NCBI RefSeq assembly: GCF_001421505.1
Contig: NZ_LMKL01000001.1
Span: 496,001 to 560,000 of the forward strand
Direction of reading: 5' to 3'
Source of the DNA: Sphingomonas sp. Leaf17
GTDB lineage: Bacteria; Pseudomonadota; Alphaproteobacteria; Sphingomonadales; Sphingomonadaceae
Length of the DNA: 64,000 bases
The notes under the pieces were generated by a model that searched no databases, was not told the DNA's origin, and saw only the letters and a program-made list of their open reading frames with translations. Shown here in pieces: positions 61,170-64,000 of this stretch (its first letter is position 1; each line of letters starts with the position of its first letter). A program made the translations under genes and the position numbers.

Positions 61170-64000
61170 ATGCGTGGCTTCACAGCGCGTTCGCTTTCGC
61201 AGTTCTTTATCGGCACATCGGCCCTCGCGCTGATCGGCGTTCCGGGCGCGGCAGCCGCGCAGGATGCAGCCGCCACCGTCGGCAACCCCGGCCCGTCGGA
61301 CATCGCACCGCAGACGACGCCCACCGAGGGCGAGCCGACCGATGACATCGTCGTCACCGGCATTCGCGCATCGCTGCGCGAGGCGATCGACCTGAAGCGC
61401 AACGGACAGGGCGTCGTCGACGCGATCTCGTCCGAAGACATCGGCAAGTTCCCCGACACCAACCTGGCCGAATCGCTCCAGCGCATCACCGGCGTGTCGA
61501 TCGACCGTTCGAACGGCGAAGGTTCGACCGTCACCGTGCGCGGCTTTGGTCCGGAATATAACCTGGTCACGCTGAACGGCCGCCAGATGCCGACCTCGAC
61601 GCTGGGCGACGGGGCCAGCGCGCCGGCCTCGCGTTCGTTCGATTTCGCCAACCTCGCGTCCGAAGGCGTCGCCGCGGTCGAGGTCTACAAGACCGGCCGT
61701 GCCGCGGTGCCGTCGGGCGGCATCGGCTCGACGATCAACATCCGCACGCCCCGCCCGCTCGACAAGCCGGGCACGCGCGGCAGCGTCGCCGCCAAGGGCG
61801 TGCTGGACAGCTCGCGCAACGGCAAGGATCCGATCACGCCGGAAGTGTCGGGCATCCTGTCCTCGACCTTTGCCGACGACCGGATCGGCATCCTCCTGAG
61901 CGGCGCGTATCAGCGGCGCAAGGCCAGCAGCAACACGGCCGGCGTCGGCTTCCGCGACGGCTTCCTGGGGTCGGAGAACAACTGGGGCACGCTGGCGCAG
62001 CCGGGAACGCCGGGTGCGGCCAACATCACCAACCGCCCCGGCCCGAACGACGTCTACGAAATCCCGCAGAGCGCGAACTACAACCTGATCGACATCGACC
62101 GCGAGCGCATCAACGGCCAGCTGGTGTTGCAGGCCAAGCCGACCGACACGCTGACCGCGACGCTGGACTTCACCTATTCGAGCAACAAGGTCGAGGTGCG
62201 CGACAGCAGCGTCGGCATCTGGTTCAACTTCGGCGACACGCGCAGTGCCTGGACCAACGGCCCCTCGGCAGGCCCCGTTTTCTATTCGGAGAATTTCGCG
62301 CCCGGCAAGGATCTGTCGTACAGCAGCGCGCTGACCGCCAACAAGTCCGAGAACAAGTCGATCGGCGGCAACCTGACCTGGGACGCGCCCGGCGGCGTCA
62401 CCATGTCGCTCGACGCGCATCACTCGACCGCAACGTCGAAGCCGACCAACGATTACGGCAGCAGCACGTCGATCGGCGGCGCGATCTTCGGCGTGCAGTC
62501 GCAGACGCTGAATTTCGAAAACGACCTGCCGATCATCTCCTACCAGATGTATCCGGGCATCGACCCGCTGAACGCCGCGCTCATCACGCCCACCGGCAAC
62601 GCGTTCCGCAACGCGTTTTTCAAGGACGAGATCAACCAGTTGCAGCTGAAGGGTCATTACGACCATGATGGCGGCTTCCTCGACAGCGTCGACTGGGGCT
62701 TCTCGTACGTCGACAACAAGGTCCGCTCGGCCTACGGCTTCATTCAGAACGAGACGTGGGGCGGCATCGACCCGCGCGGCGCGGCGTTCGGCGCGGCGGC
62801 GGTGCCCGACAATTTCTTCACCCAGACCAGTTTGCCGGACAAGTTCAAGGGCGTGGCGGGCGCGGACAATTCCGCCATTCCGGCGTCGATCTACACGTTC
62901 AACTTCGAGCAGATGGCCGAATTGCTGCGCACGCAGTACAATATCTGCAGCGCACCGCAGACGGGCACGACCGCGCCGGGCACCTGCCTTGCGGATTACA
63001 CCAACGACCGTCGTATCCGCGAGCAGACGGTGTCGCCGTTCATCCAGTTCAACGGCAAGTTCGACGTGTTCGGCCGATCGGCGCACATTATCGGCGGCGT
63101 CCGTTACGACCAGACGCTCGTGAAGTCGTCGGCGCTGGTGCCGATTCCCAACGGCACGCGCTGGACGGGGCCGAACGAATTCGCGCTGACCTATGCCGCC
63201 AATGCCGCGTTCACCACGCTCAAGGGCGAATACCAGAACTGGCTGCCGGCGGTCGATTTCGACATCGAACCGGTGCGCAACGTCAAGCTGCGCGCGTCGT
63301 ACAGCCACACGATCACCCGTGCTGACTACAATAGCCTGCAAGGCGGCCTGTCGATCGATTCCAACCCGCGGATCGGCGGCGGCACGGGCAGTCAGGGCAA
63401 CCCGAACCTGATCCCGTACAAGTCGAAGAACATCGATCTGTCGGCCGAATGGTATTACGGTCGTGAAAGCTACATCTCGGTCGGCTATTTCAACAAGGAC
63501 GTGAAGAACTTCATCGGCACGACCCAGATCAACACGCCGGCATTCGACCTGCGCAACCCGGGTGCGGGTCCGCGTTATCGCCAGGCGGTGGCGGCACTGG
63601 GCACGAGCGACGCCGTCCGGGTGCGCGACTATATCCTGCGCAACTTCCCCGCATCGTCGCAGGTGACCGGCAATACCGTGGTCACCACCCCGACCGGCGA
63701 CATCACCTATCTGAACGGCAACATCATCGGCCTGCCCGAGGACGATCTGTTCAACTTCCAGGTGAGCCAGCCGTTCAACAGCGACCAGACCGCCAACATC
63801 AACGGCTGGGAATTCGCGCTGCAGCACCGGCTGTGGGAAACCGGCTTCGGCGTCATCCTGAACTACACGATCGTCAACGGCGACTCCGACTATAACAACG
63901 CCCTCAACCCGAACCTCGGCCAGTTCGCGCTGACCGGTCTCAGTGACAGTGCCAATGCGGTCGGTTACTACGACAAGAACGGCATCCAGGCGCGTGTCGC
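61170..64000 (+). CDS. TonB-dependent receptor, Xanthomonas/Caulobacter type (3' end beyond window)
   Basis: At least 943 codons, open at the right edge. Signal peptide ends near residue 30 (PGAAAAQDA). TonB box DDIVVTG at 58-64, plug domain with DAISSEDIGKFPDTNLAESLQRITGV, VTVRGFGPEYNLVTLNGRQMP and VEVYKTGRAAVPSGGIGSTINIRTPRP, then a large beta-barrel with long loops. Such receptors take up oligosaccharides through the outer membrane with TonB energy. A strong AGGGAGAGAAG ribosome site precedes the ATG. The operators upstream and the GH3 and GH16 genes suggest a beta-glucan oligosaccharide as ligand; this is inference. Confidence 0.93.
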   Translation, partial: MRGFTARSLSQFFIGTSALALIGVPGAAAAQDAAATVGNPGPSDIAPQTTPTEGEPTDDIVVTGIRASLREAIDLKRNGQGVVDAISSEDIGKFPDTNLAESLQRITGVSIDRSNGEGSTVTVRGFGPEYNLVTLNGRQMPTSTLGDGASAPASRSFDFANLASEGVAAVEVYKTGRAAVPSGGIGSTINIRTPRPLDKPGTRGSVAAKGVLDSSRNGKDPITPEVSGILSSTFADDRIGILLSGAYQRRKASSNTAGVGFRDGFLGSENNWGTLAQPGTPGAANITNRPGPNDVYEIPQSANYNLIDIDRERINGQLVLQAKPTDTLTATLDFTYSSNKVEVRDSSVGIWFNFGDTRSAWTNGPSAGPVFYSENFAPGKDLSYSSALTANKSENKSIGGNLTWDAPGGVTMSLDAHHSTATSKPTNDYGSSTSIGGAIFGVQSQTLNFENDLPIISYQMYPGIDPLNAALITPTGNAFRNAFFKDEINQLQLKGHYDHDGGFLDSVDWGFSYVDNKVRSAYGFIQNETWGGIDPRGAAFGAAAVPDNFFTQTSLPDKFKGVAGADNSAIPASIYTFNFEQMAELLRTQYNICSAPQTGTTAPGTCLADYTNDRRIREQTVSPFIQFNGKFDVFGRSAHIIGGVRYDQTLVKSSALVPIPNGTRWTGPNEFALTYAANAAFTTLKGEYQNWLPAVDFDIEPVRNVKLRASYSHTITRADYNSLQGGLSIDSNPRIGGGTGSQGNPNLIPYKSKNIDLSAEWYYGRESYISVGYFNKDVKNFIGTTQINTPAFDLRNPGAGPRYRQAVAALGTSDAVRVRDYILRNFPASSQVTGNTVVTTPTGDITYLNGNIIGLPEDDLFNFQVSQPFNSDQTANINGWEFALQHRLWETGFGVILNYTIVNGDSDYNNALNPNLGQFALTGLSDSANAVGYYDKNGIQARV

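Noticed and set aside
61122..63827. 901-codon minus-strand frame
   Set aside because: Antisense shadow of the TonB-dependent receptor; composition dominated by Arg, Val, Ala and Asp without domains.
1..64000. CRISPR arrays, tRNA/rRNA genes, insertion sequences or prophage
   Set aside because: No regularly spaced repeats, cloverleaf-like sequences, transposase or phage genes were recognised on either strand; short or diverged examples could be missed without a search tool.

Overview
The window looks like chromosome of a high-GC alphaproteobacterium of the Sphingomonadaceae, most likely a Sphingomonas. The basis is the strongly GC-biased codon use, the gene order tsaB-rimI-fur-plsC-miaB-phoH-ybeY-corC, a TonB-dependent receptor of the Xanthomonas/Caulobacter/Sphingomonas type next to glycoside hydrolases, and short palindromic repeats of the kind scattered through sphingomonad genomes. 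No rRNA, tRNA, CRISPR array, insertion sequence or prophage is visible. Species cannot be named from the sequence alone.

Region 1 (1-20.6 kb) is housekeeping. It holds a partial M16 peptidase, an LpxO-like hydroxylase, nfuA, a RutE-like nitroreductase, tsaB, a rimI-like acetyltransferase, fur, plsC, miaB, phoH, ybeY, corC, a sorbosone-type dehydrogenase and sspB. A tightly packed histidine operon follows (hisB, a YciI-like gene, hisH, hisA, hisF, a possible small membrane ORF, hisE, a HIT protein). Then come an APC amino-acid permease, an adenosine-kinase-like PfkB protein, an EI24 membrane protein and a lipoprotein.

Region 2 (20.6-28.5 kb) is central and aromatic metabolism. It holds a gamma-class carbonic-anhydrase-like protein overlapping malate synthase G, a divergent LysR regulator, and a tyrosine/homogentisate cluster: MarR regulator, 4-hydroxyphenylpyruvate dioxygenase, homogentisate dioxygenase, a small Rieske protein and a nearby SDR. 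Two related near-palindromes lie between the MarR gene and the dioxygenase gene.

Region 3 (28.6-34.7 kb) is a complete tripartite RND efflux operon (lipoprotein adaptor, AcrB-like pump, OprM-like channel). The channel carries a Gly/Thr repeat in a predicted extracellular loop. An esterase-like gene follows.

Region 4 (35.7-57.1 kb) is an ABC-transporter-dependent capsule locus. It has an outer-membrane export lipoprotein, a KpsE-like polymerase/export protein, KpsM and KpsT, the Kdo-linker enzymes KpsS and a short KpsC, three GT4 enzymes, a GT8-like enzyme, two large TPR-GT2 proteins, a GT61 enzyme, and two related two-domain proteins of which only one keeps good methyltransferase motifs. Genes are split into several transcription units on both strands, with kpsM and kpsT about 10 kb apart. 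kpsM and one GT2 contain lower-GC stretches, suggesting acquisition from elsewhere. The locus contains the least familiar biology in the window.

Region 5 (57.1-64 kb) looks like a beta-glucan utilisation locus: a DUF6445-like protein, a GH16 glucanase, a GH3 beta-glucosidase and a divergent TonB-dependent receptor that runs off the right edge. Two LacI-type operators lie between the GH3 gene and the receptor, but no LacI gene is present in the window.
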